NCBI GenBank assembly: GCA_028284465.1
Contig: JANQRR010000031.1
Span: 1 to 32,620 of the forward strand
Direction: 5' to 3'
DNA: 32,620 bases
DNA from: Gammaproteobacteria bacterium
Lineage (GTDB): Bacteria; Pseudomonadota; Gammaproteobacteria; JAJFKO01
A program made the translations under genes and the position numbers. The notes beneath the pieces were generated by a model. It saw only the letters and a program-made list of their open reading frames with translations. It was not told where the DNA came from and did not search any database. Numbering within the stretch: position 1 is the first letter of the stretch; each line of letters starts with the position of its first letter. Positions 16,924 through 26,900 of this stretch are shown one piece after another.

Positions 16924-17640
16924 ATGAACGCTCTGCAAGATTATGAAAATAGCCTCACCAATTCTCGTAAAGAAATAACTAAAATTTTCACAACGATTAT
17001 CCAAATTGATGATCCGCAAGCTTTATTATTATTTATGCTGCATTATAGTGGCTTAAGTGTATCTACAACCGAGCCTGTTGAAGATTGGATCAGGCGTGCT
17101 GGCAAAAAAACAAGTGCCATTGGCTATGCTGAACTTGGTGAGAAATTACAAAAACATGCGATTCATGAATCTGGGCACCACTTGATGGTGATGAAAGACA
17201 CCCAAGCACTAACAAAGATTTGGAATCAAAAATTCAATGATCATCTTTTACCACAATTATTTATTGAACAACCATGGCCTAAATCGGTGCGACAATATCG
17301 TCAATTGCATGAAGATTGTATTGCTAGCAATACTCCTTATGGCCAAATTACTATTGAATATGAAATTGAGAACTTAGCTGTAGTACAATTGCCTAAGTTA
17401 ATTGAGCATTGTCAGGCTCAGCTTAATATTAATCCTAAAGAAACCTTAACTTTTTTAACCAGTCATGCAATTATCGATATCCATCACACCGAATATAATC
17501 GCAAAGCATTAACAGAATTTTTAAATACAAACCCACAAGCATTACCCGCTCTCGTTGAATACGGCAGTCAGGCGCTTAATGCTTATGGCAACTTCTTAAC
17601 AGATTGCTCTCATTTAGATATCCCTACTGCATCATCATAG
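16924..17640 (+). CDS. Haem-oxygenase-like diiron oxidase (HDO) family protein
   Basis: A 238-residue, mostly helical protein with the ligand pattern of HDO enzymes such as UndA and CADD: Glu82-x2-His85 in IHESGHHLM, a central Glu helix ITIEYEIENL (Glu145/147/149), and His181-x3-Asp185-x2-His188 in SHAIIDIHH. In this family the set binds two irons and uses O2 to cleave C-C bonds, desaturate or oxidise N atoms of amino or fatty acid substrates. No signal peptide or membrane segment is seen. An AGGAG site stands 8 nt before the ATG. It is the first gene of a run with a methyltransferase and an NRPS, which suggests that it tailors or supplies the NRPS substrate. The TENA/PqqC-like fold is certain only at pattern level. 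Confidence 0.7.
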   Translation: MNALQDYENSLTNSRKEITKIFTTIIQIDDPQALLLFMLHYSGLSVSTTEPVEDWIRRAGKKTSAIGYAELGEKLQKHAIHESGHHLMVMKDTQALTKIWNQKFNDHLLPQLFIEQPWPKSVRQYRQLHEDCIASNTPYGQITIEYEIENLAVVQLPKLIEHCQAQLNINPKETLTFLTSHAIIDIHHTEYNRKALTEFLNTNPQALPALVEYGSQALNAYGNFLTDCSHLDIPTASS

Positions 17641-17662
17641 AGAATTTTTTATAGGTGATCCT

Positions 17663-18451
17663 ATGGCAAGATTACATCTATTTGAATTTGAAGATCTAAA
17701 ACATTGTCCCAATTTTATTCGAGATGCTACAACTAGCTTCTTAAAAGTATTAATCACTGTGTTACACATATATCAGCCTGCATTTAGTAAGATCAATGCT
17801 ATCATCAATAAAACTCAGGCTACTCAAATCATTGATCTATGTTCTGGCGGTGGCGGACCTATTCATTTGCTCGATGCCTATCTCACCAAGCATAATAATG
17901 CTATACCTATAGTATTGACTGATAAATATCCTAACGTTACTGCTATGCAGCTTATGCAAGCACAGTCAAAAACAAATATCCGTATTGCAACTGAACCTGT
18001 TGATGCAACCAATGTCCCTAAGAATCTCAAAGGTATGCGCACATTGTTTACTTCTTTTCACCATTTTCGTCAGCCTGACGCCGTTAAAATTTTACAAAAT
18101 GCTGTCGACAGTCATGCGCCTATTGCCATTTTCGAATTTACCGAACGTAGTATTATTAGTTTTATTAAAATGATTTTTTTAAGCCCATTAAGCACGTTAG
18201 CATTGACGCCAAAAACCGCTGGATTTAGCTGGAAAAAAATTATTTTCACCTACATTTTTCCAATCCTGTTGATCACTAATTTATGGGATGGTTTAGTATC
18301 AAATTTAAGAACATATTCACCAGCAGAATTAACTAAGCTTATTGCTCAAGTTAGTAATGCTGAACATTATCATTGGGATGTAGGCCAAACATGGTCGAAG
18401 CAAGCTCGCTGTAATATTACGTATCTTATTGGTTATGAAAAATGTAAATAG
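17663..18451 (+). CDS. Class I SAM-dependent methyltransferase-like protein
   Basis: A 262-residue protein. It starts with LHLFEFEDLKHCPNFIRDATTSFL, a lead-in seen in one group of uncharacterised methyltransferases, followed by SAM-binding motif I IIDLCSGGGGP (residues 56-66), an acidic strand end VLTDKYPN and FEFTER in the core. Residues about 165-220 hold two hydrophobic stretches, one ending in ILLITNLWDGLVSNLRTYS, which may touch the membrane or form a substrate lid. It begins 22 bp after the HDO gene and overlaps the NRPS start by 17 bp, so the three are one operon. The methyl acceptor is unknown. Confidence 0.75.
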   Translation: MARLHLFEFEDLKHCPNFIRDATTSFLKVLITVLHIYQPAFSKINAIINKTQATQIIDLCSGGGGPIHLLDAYLTKHNNAIPIVLTDKYPNVTAMQLMQAQSKTNIRIATEPVDATNVPKNLKGMRTLFTSFHHFRQPDAVKILQNAVDSHAPIAIFEFTERSIISFIKMIFLSPLSTLALTPKTAGFSWKKIIFTYIFPILLITNLWDGLVSNLRTYSPAELTKLIAQVSNAEHYHWDVGQTWSKQARCNITYLIGYEKCK

Positions 18452-21400
18452 AGAGCTCTTACAATATCCACTAACTGTCTTTCAGCAACGTTTATGGTAC
18501 GAATGGCTTGCTGATCCAACTAGTTCAAAATATAACTTAGCATATGCTTTCGAGCTAACTGGCAAACTGGATATCACTCATCTTAAAAAAGCATGGCACG
18601 CGGTAGTTTGCAAACATGAGTCTTTACGCACTTATTTTTCGCAAGAGCTCACTAATACTCACCAATTCATCACCTCAAACCTTGTCAACAATTTCAAAAT
18701 AATTGATGTTATTAATAAAGACTGCGCAATTAGCACGCTTACTAACATTGCTAAAATGCCTTTTGACTTGACCAAACCGCCATTAGCTTGGCTCCTTATC
18801 TTAAGGATCACTAGCAAGCAGCATATATTATTACTACGTATTCATCATATTGTCAGTGATGGGCATTCGATCAAAATGATCTTGCGACAACTTGCTGCTA
18901 ACTATAATGCATTAACAAATGGAACTTTGATTAATTCACCACAAACTCTTCCATCCATCAAAGATTATTTAATTTTCGCCCAAAATTTGATGGCCACGCA
19001 AGATAGAAAGCACGCCAAACAATTTTGGCAAAATTATTTAGCACGATACAATGAACCATTAACGTTTCCTTGTCCTGATAGTAGTAATCACCGAGAAAAT
19101 ACTGGTGGTCGTTATTGTCTACATTTTACGATTAACGAAACTTGCACTATCAAGCAATTTATCAAACAATACCACATCACTCCATTTATATTTTTCAGCG
19201 CTATTTATAGCATTGTATTGTCACAGATCTGTGATACTACTGATGTGGTTTTCGGCTATACTAGCAATAACCGCCCTGCTGATTTTGCGCAAACATGCGG
19301 TTTTTTTGTTAACCTTCTCCCTTTACGAGTTAAACTATCATTGACAGATAGTTTTATTAGCTTGCTCGAGCAGATCAAGCATGATCGGAATCGGGTTCGT
19401 CATTTTGATCACTACCCTATAAACGACATCATAAAAGATTTCAGAAAACATCAACAAGATAATACGCAATTATTCAATGCGGCTTTGTCTGCGGGTGGCT
19501 ATAATTTCATTGCTGATGATAACTTAACATTGCATTCTATTGATATAAAATCGTTATCCATCAATGTTGGCGCGGTACAAAATGATTTGGCAGTTCACTA
19601 TAACTTTAATAATAATATGCTTTACTTCTTAATCGATTACAATGTAAATAAACTATCTATGGGATTTATTAAAGAATTGAGCAATGCTATAACAATCATT
19701 ATCAACCAAGCTATAACTTCGCCAACTCGCTCACTTAAGCAATTTTCACTATTAAATACCCAAGAACAGCAAAAAATTTTATTTAAATGGAATGACACGG
19801 CAGCAAAATTAAAAAAACCTCAAACAATCCATACCTTATTTGAGTTACAAGCCGTTAAAACACCTCATAATATTGCAGTGGGTCATAACAATGAAACGTT
19901 AACATATCAACAGTTAAATGCTAAAGCCAACCAACTTGCCAATATCTTCCGCACTTATATCACTACAGAAATCACTTGTATCGGAATTTGTCTTGATAGA
20001 TCGGTCAATTTAATTGTCAGCATACTTGCTGCATTAAAAGCTGGTATTGGCTATATGTTACTTGATCCAAATTTTCCGCTCGCGAGACTACGCTATATGT
20101 TGGCTGATCCACCGATTAATTTACTGATCACTCATTCCAAACTGACAAAGAAATTTGATCATTTTCATGGTGACATGTTATTGATCGATGAGATACAAGA
20201 TATTATTGCAGATCAAGCCACTTACAATCTTGATGTAAATATTTGCGCACAAGATCTCGCTTACATCATTTATACATCAGGGACAACCGGCAAACCAAAA
20301 GGCATTGCTATAAATCACTATAGTTTATGTAATTTAGCACTATCACAAATTACTGCATTTAACATCAAAACCACCAGTCGAATACTACAGTTTGCTGCTG
20401 TAAGTTTTGATGCGATGGTATCAGAATGGACTACAGCATTACTAAGTGGTGCAAGATTACAATTACTAACAAGCAATATGATCAGCGCTGATGAGTTAAT
20501 CAATACCATTAACCATTATCAAATTTCTCATATCACTTTAACACCAAGCTATCTGAAATTATTACCCCAAATTGATATGCCTTCCTTAACAACCTTGATC
20601 TTGGCTGGAGAACATAATGATAACACTCTAATAAAACAATGGCGCAATAAGCTGCAACTCTTTAATGCTTATGGACCTTCAGAAGCAACAGTCTGCGCAA
20701 CGTATGCTAATTTATCTGCCTCAACTACAATTTTTCCTAACCTTATTGGTAAACCCATTAACAACACTCGAATATATATTCTAAATAGTCGGCAACAACC
20801 ACTACGCCCTGGAATGATTGGAGAAATATATATTGCTGGCTCCGGGCTTGCAAAAAGTTATGTTAATCAACCTATTTTAACTCGAGAAAAATTTATCTAT
20901 CATCGTCTAATAAATGGTGTGCTAGAAAGATTGTATCATTCAGGTGATCGAGGCTATTATCTTAACGATGGCAAGATCATATTTATTGGCCGTAATGATG
21001 ACCAAATTAAAATTCATGGCATTCGAGTGGAGCTTAATGAAATTGCAAACACTATTAACAAATTTGAACCGATAAGAACGAGTATTGTTATAACACAAAC
21101 TAATCATCAAGATGACTCTACACAACTTCGCGCATTTCTTATTAAAAAGTCTAATAGTCTATTAAATAATGATGAATTACGACATAAATTGCGCTTATTT
21201 CTCAAGCAGCAATTACCACATTATATGATCCCCTCATACTATGATTTTGTGGCAAAATTCCCTTTATCTACTAATGGCAAAATTGATAAGCAACAATTGT
21301 TAAACCATTTTGACAGCATTTCGTGTTTACAAAAACATTACCGCGCGCCGCAAACACTAACACAATGGAAACTTATTAAGATCTGGCAAGATCTTTTGCG

Positions 21401-22310
21401 GCATAAACCAATTGGGATCAACGACGATTTTTTTGCACTCGGTGGCCACTCATTGCTTAGCATACGCTTAATGGCTGCATTCCACCAAACTTTCGGAATT
21501 AAATTTCCTATTAATAAATTAACTCAGCCGTTAACAATAGCTGATCTGGCAACGTATGTAGATAGACATTGTAGCCTATCTCAGCAGTCCATTTTAACTT
21601 ATAATCATTCATCTCAACAAACACCACTATTTTTAATTCATCCAGCTTATGGTTTGACATTTGCTTATAAAGCACTCGCTAAACATCTGCCGACTATACC
21701 CATTCATGCGATCAACAACCCGAATTTTGGTAGCAATAAATCCATATTTAACTGCATTGAAGATATGGCTGATCGTTATTTAAAATTTATCAAAACTATA
21801 CAACATAATGGCCCTTATCGCATTGGAGGCTGGTCATTCGGTGGTATCGTTGCATTCGAAATTGCTCGCCAATTACACGCGATTAAACAAAACACTGAAA
21901 TCATAATGCTGATCGACAGCTGTATCGATACTACTTTTTTAAACAATAATTTGTTAGCAGAAAAATTACTACAAAAATACTGCCGTCAAACAAATATTAA
22001 TTTAAATTCGCCAGAGGGCAAATTATTGCAGAATGAATTTGATCGGTCACGTAAATTGTTATTGCAGTATTCACCAAAGCAATTTAGTGGTGATGCTGCC
22101 TTGCTTAGATGCCATCAGCCGGTAACGTTACCATATGACCGAAGATCTAAAGATTATGGCTGGGGAAAAATTATTAATAGATTGTATCAACATATGATCC
22201 CTGGAGATCATGATACCATTTTTAAAGAACCAAATATTGGTATTGTTGCTAACACCATCGCCAACATTCTCACAAAGCACCAATCTCTTGCAACGCTGCT
22301 TCAACCATAA
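18435..22310 (+). CDS. Single-module non-ribosomal peptide synthetase, C-A-T-TE
   Basis: A protein of about 1291 residues forming one complete NRPS module. The condensation domain (about 10-430) has the active motif HHIVSDG at 137-143. The adenylation domain (about 455-950) has TSGTTGKPKG at 614-623, NAYGPSE near 744, the GDRGYYL and GRNDDQIKIHG motifs and NGKID with the C-terminal Lys. The carrier domain has FFALGGHSL with the phosphopantetheine Ser1006. The type I thioesterase has GWSFGG (Ser1134), Asp1161 and His1259. The specificity residues read by eye are D-A-S-T-I-A-A-V-C-K, one change from a published tyrosine code. A leading C domain without an upstream module implies an acyl, aminoacyl or free partner supplied in trans. 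The ATG at 18435 is preferred to a TTG at 18429. Confidence 0.93.
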   Translation: MKNVNRELLQYPLTVFQQRLWYEWLADPTSSKYNLAYAFELTGKLDITHLKKAWHAVVCKHESLRTYFSQELTNTHQFITSNLVNNFKIIDVINKDCAISTLTNIAKMPFDLTKPPLAWLLILRITSKQHILLLRIHHIVSDGHSIKMILRQLAANYNALTNGTLINSPQTLPSIKDYLIFAQNLMATQDRKHAKQFWQNYLARYNEPLTFPCPDSSNHRENTGGRYCLHFTINETCTIKQFIKQYHITPFIFFSAIYSIVLSQICDTTDVVFGYTSNNRPADFAQTCGFFVNLLPLRVKLSLTDSFISLLEQIKHDRNRVRHFDHYPINDIIKDFRKHQQDNTQLFNAALSAGGYNFIADDNLTLHSIDIKSLSINVGAVQNDLAVHYNFNNNMLYFLIDYNVNKLSMGFIKELSNAITIIINQAITSPTRSLKQFSLLNTQEQQKILFKWNDTAAKLKKPQTIHTLFELQAVKTPHNIAVGHNNETLTYQQLNAKANQLANIFRTYITTEITCIGICLDRSVNLIVSILAALKAGIGYMLLDPNFPLARLRYMLADPPINLLITHSKLTKKFDHFHGDMLLIDEIQDIIADQATYNLDVNICAQDLAYIIYTSGTTGKPKGIAINHYSLCNLALSQITAFNIKTTSRILQFAAVSFDAMVSEWTTALLSGARLQLLTSNMISADELINTINHYQISHITLTPSYLKLLPQIDMPSLTTLILAGEHNDNTLIKQWRNKLQLFNAYGPSEATVCATYANLSASTTIFPNLIGKPINNTRIYILNSRQQPLRPGMIGEIYIAGSGLAKSYVNQPILTREKFIYHRLINGVLERLYHSGDRGYYLNDGKIIFIGRNDDQIKIHGIRVELNEIANTINKFEPIRTSIVITQTNHQDDSTQLRAFLIKKSNSLLNNDELRHKLRLFLKQQLPHYMIPSYYDFVAKFPLSTNGKIDKQQLLNHFDSISCLQKHYRAPQTLTQWKLIKIWQDLLRHKPIGINDDFFALGGHSLLSIRLMAAFHQTFGIKFPINKLTQPLTIADLATYVDRHCSLSQQSILTYNHSSQQTPLFLIHPAYGLTFAYKALAKHLPTIPIHAINNPNFGSNKSIFNCIEDMADRYLKFIKTIQHNGPYRIGGWSFGGIVAFEIARQLHAIKQNTEIIMLIDSCIDTTFLNNNLLAEKLLQKYCRQTNINLNSPEGKLLQNEFDRSRKLLLQYSPKQFSGDAALLRCHQPVTLPYDRRSKDYGWGKIINRLYQHMIPGDHDTIFKEPNIGIVANTIANILTKHQSLATLLQP

Positions 22311-22884
22311 TGCCAAAATGCCCCCAGCGTGGATCACGATGCAAATGTGATATTACTGGCCCAATATCATCTCTAACACCTTCAAATGCATCGGGCACAT
22401 CAACTTTGTCGTCGTAATCTTCACTATCTGCCGAGCAATACTTAGCAGGGGATGTAACCAAATGTAAACGACATGGACTTGGGCGATGGTCATAGGCACT
22501 ACACACATTATCCACTAGAAATGGACATGGGCGACGAGCTTGATAAAAATAATCATTAAATAATTTATCGGGTATTTTATAATCGCCTTCAACTGGATTC
22601 ATAAAACGGCGCCCACGCTTAGTTTGTGAGAATAAATTCCTGGCATCTGCGGCATTCGCTTGGATGCGTTCGATATATTGCTGACGTTTTTGCACTGGCA
22701 ATTGCTTCACCCATTGCGCTAACTCTAAAGCTTCTTCCCAGGAAACTTCAATTAATAAATGACAGCAATGCGCACAACCTTTCTTACAACTGATACACAT
22801 ATTGTCAGCTGCAAGCTCATCTACGGCATTATCAATCATTTGATCGATAACAGAGTACAAATCTTTATTGGATGAATTTTTCAT
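22270..22884 (-). CDS. YkgJ-family cysteine-cluster protein
   Basis: A protein of about 204 residues with the zinc/iron-binding pattern of the YkgJ (CxxCxxxCC) family: Cys30, 33, 37, 40 and 41 in MCISCKKGCAHCC, then RPCPFL (Cys120), Cys128 and YDHRPSPCR (Cys138). Members are widespread and their reaction is unknown. I set the start at the ATG at 22884 (MKNSSNK); the frame is open 29 codons further, into the ankyrin gene, without a convincing start. Its last 41 bp overlap the 3' end of the NRPS gene on the other strand. It follows the ankyrin gene by 20 bp and may share its transcript. Confidence 0.85.
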   Translation of the reverse strand: MKNSSNKDLYSVIDQMIDNAVDELAADNMCISCKKGCAHCCHLLIEVSWEEALELAQWVKQLPVQKRQQYIERIQANAADARNLFSQTKRGRRFMNPVEGDYKIPDKLFNDYFYQARRPCPFLVDNVCSAYDHRPSPCRLHLVTSPAKYCSADSEDYDDKVDVPDAFEGVRDDIGPVISHLHRDPRWGHFGIMVEAALQEIGAL

Positions 22885-22904
22885 GGGCTGTATTGTAACA
22901 ATAA

Positions 22905-23972
22905 CTAGCTCATAGTCAATGTAGATTTTGTTTTCATTATGCTCTCTTTTGCATCTGTAGAAGAAGAACACTGCTCACTGCTTCTTGCAGCTTGAGATAA
23001 TAGGGTTATCACCCTTTGATCGACCTTATTATCAGAATTGGCTAATTCTAATGGCGTATACCCATTTGCACTCTTAATACCTAATAATGCTTTTCTTGTT
23101 AACAATGCTTCTACAGCTTCATAAGCATTGGCTTGCACTGCATAATGTAATGGTGTACAGCCTGTCTTATCTAGAGCATTAACTTCAGCATTTCGATCGA
23201 TAAGGATTTGAATTGCTACAGCGTTATTAACCTTTGCTGCCCAATGTAACCAAGTGCGATGTTGGTTATCAAACGCTTTAATATCGAATTGCTCAGCGGT
23301 AAGTTGAGCATAACAAAATGTTAATTTAACTAAGCTTTGCTGAATACGATTGGCATCACCAGTTTGCAACACTGAGTCAAAATCTACTGATTGTGGAGAA
23401 TTTACTTTTACCTCTGCTTCTACTTTACTTCTCGCTATAGTTTGCCTGACAAATGCTAGCTCTAGTCGATTTCTTTCCATTGCTTGCGTTAGTCTCGTTA
23501 CCATGCTTTGCAAGATTTGCTCTTTATTATTTTCTTTCAACTGTAAATACATAATTTTATTAATTGGGAATCGCACCAATATTCCAATAATAACTTGGTA
23601 AAATTCGCTATTATTACCCCAGTTTATAATTTCCCAAAGATATCCTTTGGCGCCTGTTGGTTTGTCTAACTTTTTAACTAGTTTAGCAATCTGTGTAATA
23701 GTTTCTACATGTAGCTTAAACGTGTTAGCAGGATTTTGACGCGCCAGTAATTCTTTATTGATTGCAGCAATGATTTGTAATTGTGATCGATTAAATTTGT
23801 GTGGTTTACTTTCATAATGTTTTACTGCTATAACCAGTGTCGTAAATAATAATTCTTCTAAATAATAACCTCGTGATTTTTCTAGTAACAATTTTTTAGG
23901 ACCAACCGTTGCTTGTAATTCTTGTTCGGCTTTTTCAGCAAAATCTGCTATACATCTGGTGATCTTTGACAT
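22905..23972 (-). CDS. Ankyrin-repeat protein, candidate secreted effector
   Basis: A 355-residue protein. The first 230 residues are helical with no known family. Three ankyrin repeats follow: about 236-268 (RTWLHWAAKVNN), 269-301 (TGCTPLHYAVQANAYEAVEALL) and 302-330 (NGYTPLELANSDN). The tail is Ser/Glu/Lys-rich and ends TKSTLTMS. There is no signal peptide. Ankyrin proteins of intracellular Legionellales are often type IVB effectors, so secretion is a reasonable guess. An AAGGGG ribosome-binding site precedes the ATG. It begins 24 bp after the stop of the 1167-residue gene, in one operon. Confidence 0.8.
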   Translation of the reverse strand: MSKITRCIADFAEKAEQELQATVGPKKLLLEKSRGYYLEELLFTTLVIAVKHYESKPHKFNRSQLQIIAAINKELLARQNPANTFKLHVETITQIAKLVKKLDKPTGAKGYLWEIINWGNNSEFYQVIIGILVRFPINKIMYLQLKENNKEQILQSMVTRLTQAMERNRLELAFVRQTIARSKVEAEVKVNSPQSVDFDSVLQTGDANRIQQSLVKLTFCYAQLTAEQFDIKAFDNQHRTWLHWAAKVNNAVAIQILIDRNAEVNALDKTGCTPLHYAVQANAYEAVEALLTRKALLGIKSANGYTPLELANSDNKVDQRVITLLSQAARSSEQCSSSTDAKESIMKTKSTLTMS

Positions 23973-23996
23973 AATTTTTCCCCTTGGTTGTTAATG

Positions 23997-26900
23997 TTAG
24001 CTCATGGCAAATCTGGTAACATTTAATTGTTCTTGCTCTTCGACATGCTTTACAGCATTTTCGACAATATTGAAGTTTGCAGGATTATTCATTGGTATAA
24101 ATTGCAATATTTGCTTATTATCACCAACTTCTAAAATCACACGTCTAAAGTAATGTTTGTCATGCTGTGATAAATGTTCAGCTTGATGGTAATGAGTCAT
24201 AACTTTATCAACAAGTTTGTGTAACAATTGCTGATCTCGTTTTAATGCTGCAAGCAAATGACAGTAATTTATCAATTCATTCACTGTAGGTCTATGCATA
24301 ATATTGTGCATAAATGCTGACAATTTAGCACAAGCTTCTAACGTATGGGCATGCCACTGTTGTTTAACATTTAATTGCAAACTTAAACTAACCATGCTGC
24401 TTACTTCGGCACGTGTCATGAATAATTTTTGCTGATATTTATGGTGTAAACCCATAAATAAGACTTCCTTCGCATAGTGAACATGATCATTTTTAACCAA
24501 AGGTGGAAGCTCTAATTTTAATTTTGTCGCCAGCTGATAAGCATATGATTCATTACCTGCTGTAATTAAACAACCAAGCTTGTGTTGCCAAAATTGCTGA
24601 TAAACTTCATCAAAATATTTACTGCCGTGTATGCTATTAATTAATTTTTCATTTAAATTAAAACCTTTATCTTGATAACAACAAGCACAAGCCAACTTAT
24701 TCACACATTGCTTGAAAACACTATACTGTTCAATAAGGCCTCGCTGGTGATCAGTCAGTGTTTGCTTATCGATTATGGCAATAATACTAGATAATAAGGT
24801 TCTTAAAGGAGAAGTTGCTGACATTGTTTTAATGCCATTAGCTAAAATTTGTTTTAATTGGTATTTTTTAGTCGCCGGCAAATACGGCAATATCAGCAAC
24901 AAATTACGATCTAATTCCATAGTGATGCCTTCACATCCTTGAATAATTTCTTTGATATCATCAGCAAACTTCTTTAACCTAGGCTTGAGTGCCCAAGAAG
25001 CTTTTTCAATACCAAGCAATAATGATTGCTTATCACTGACAAATGTTGGCAACTGTAATAAAAAATCTTGCCTGATCTTAGCAATGACAAGACTTTTCAA
25101 AGGATCTTTATTTATAGCTAACGCGACAAGTTTATTAGCCACATGGTCAAACAATATCGTTAACAACAAATTATTGTTTGCATTTTTCTCGATGATTTTT
25201 AGTAATGCCATAAATGCGTTTTCTAACATTCTTTTTGACAATGCTTGTTCAAAAATTTTTATTAAGCATTTAGCATATTTTTCTGCTGCTAATTTACGAT
25301 CGACCCGCGAACATAAGTTGACAACATCTTGTGCTAAACGAGTGACATTATGCTGCTTGCGTAATTCATCCGTAAAATAATCATGGATGACACTTAAAAT
25401 AGTTGGATTAGGTTGCGCTGAATAATTGGCAATAAATGCAGTGATTATTTGCATCACTTCAGCAATATTCTCTGCACCATATCTGGCAACCAAAGTATGA
25501 TAATTTTGGCAACGCAACACTGTTTCCACTTCAGATCTAGAAGCTTGATAAAATAATGGATTATGCAATGAAGTCCGCAATAATCGCATAGCATACTGCT
25601 GTTGTAGTGTTTTATCAGCAAACTTCATGATGATTTTCATTAGATCAAGATGACATGCTGCATGTTTTTGCACATAGTCGGCTAATGCTTTAGTAAAAAC
25701 TGCTTTGAGATGTTTTTGGTTGTTATGAAAAAATTCCTGAGTCAAAATTGCCTGGTAATTTTTTCGTTGTAAATGATATGCCAGCAATTTCTCAGCATAT
25801 GATTGTATTAGTACAGGCTCGCCAATCAACGTGAATAATTTCTGCAAATGGCTATTATCACCTTTAAAATCCTCTAAGTACTCATTCATCTTATTTTTTA
25901 ACGCGACATGATAATCCTTGTTATTTGGTAAACAATGAATTCTTAGTAATAAGTAATCGAGCTGAGATTTATTGATTGTTGTCAGTTGAGGCAATTGTTT
26001 ATCAAGACAAAGCGCTTGGTAAAACTGAGATTTTACAGCAACGAATTCTTTATAATGACTACCATTATTGGCAAAGCTTGATAGATCTTGAGCAACCAGT
26101 ACCAATAATTTCTGTAGATCATGTATGGCAAATAAAGTTTGCTCATTAACTTTTTGAACATTGTTATTCACAAATTTATCGTGATCATAATGCTTAATTT
26201 TTTGTGTTTCACTAGCAACTAATTTCGTAACATGGTGGATTAATTGCTGCCAAGAATGTTCAACATCTTGTGAAATTACTGCAAAAAATTGATTAGTTTG
26301 TCGATGAAATAGCTTATCAATACCAACAAACTGATGTCGTTGAACTATTCTACGCATTTTTTTTATTGCTGCTTTAGCGTGAATATATGCTGCAAGCGGA
26401 TCATTATTTACATGCTTAGGAAAACCATCCACATTTGTATTCATACTGACAAATTCATACAAGTATTTTTTGAAAAAATTACTGCGGATCCATCTACCAA
26501 TGAATAACCAACGTGGCCAACCAACCCACTTTGGCAATAAGGGTTTAACATTGACAGGTACGATCTGTACATCATTATCTTTTATACTTAATTCCATTGC
26601 TTTAGCATAACCTGCACTAGCCCAATGCTTAACTGCTAACCAAAATGAATTGATTGAGGATTTCTGTACGTATGCCCACATTTTCATTAAATGAAATTTT
26701 GATAAATCACGCCGTGGTGGTTGTTTAATAAATTGTACTAATAATTCAAGTTTTTGATTTGTCACTTGATCAGTTGGCTTAACATGAATACTTGTAACTA
26801 TTTCACTACAAAGATGATGAATAATATCACCTGAAGAACTAGCTATGCGAACCCTTGTAGCCATCGATCGTATGATTAATTGCTGTTGCTGCTTAATTTG

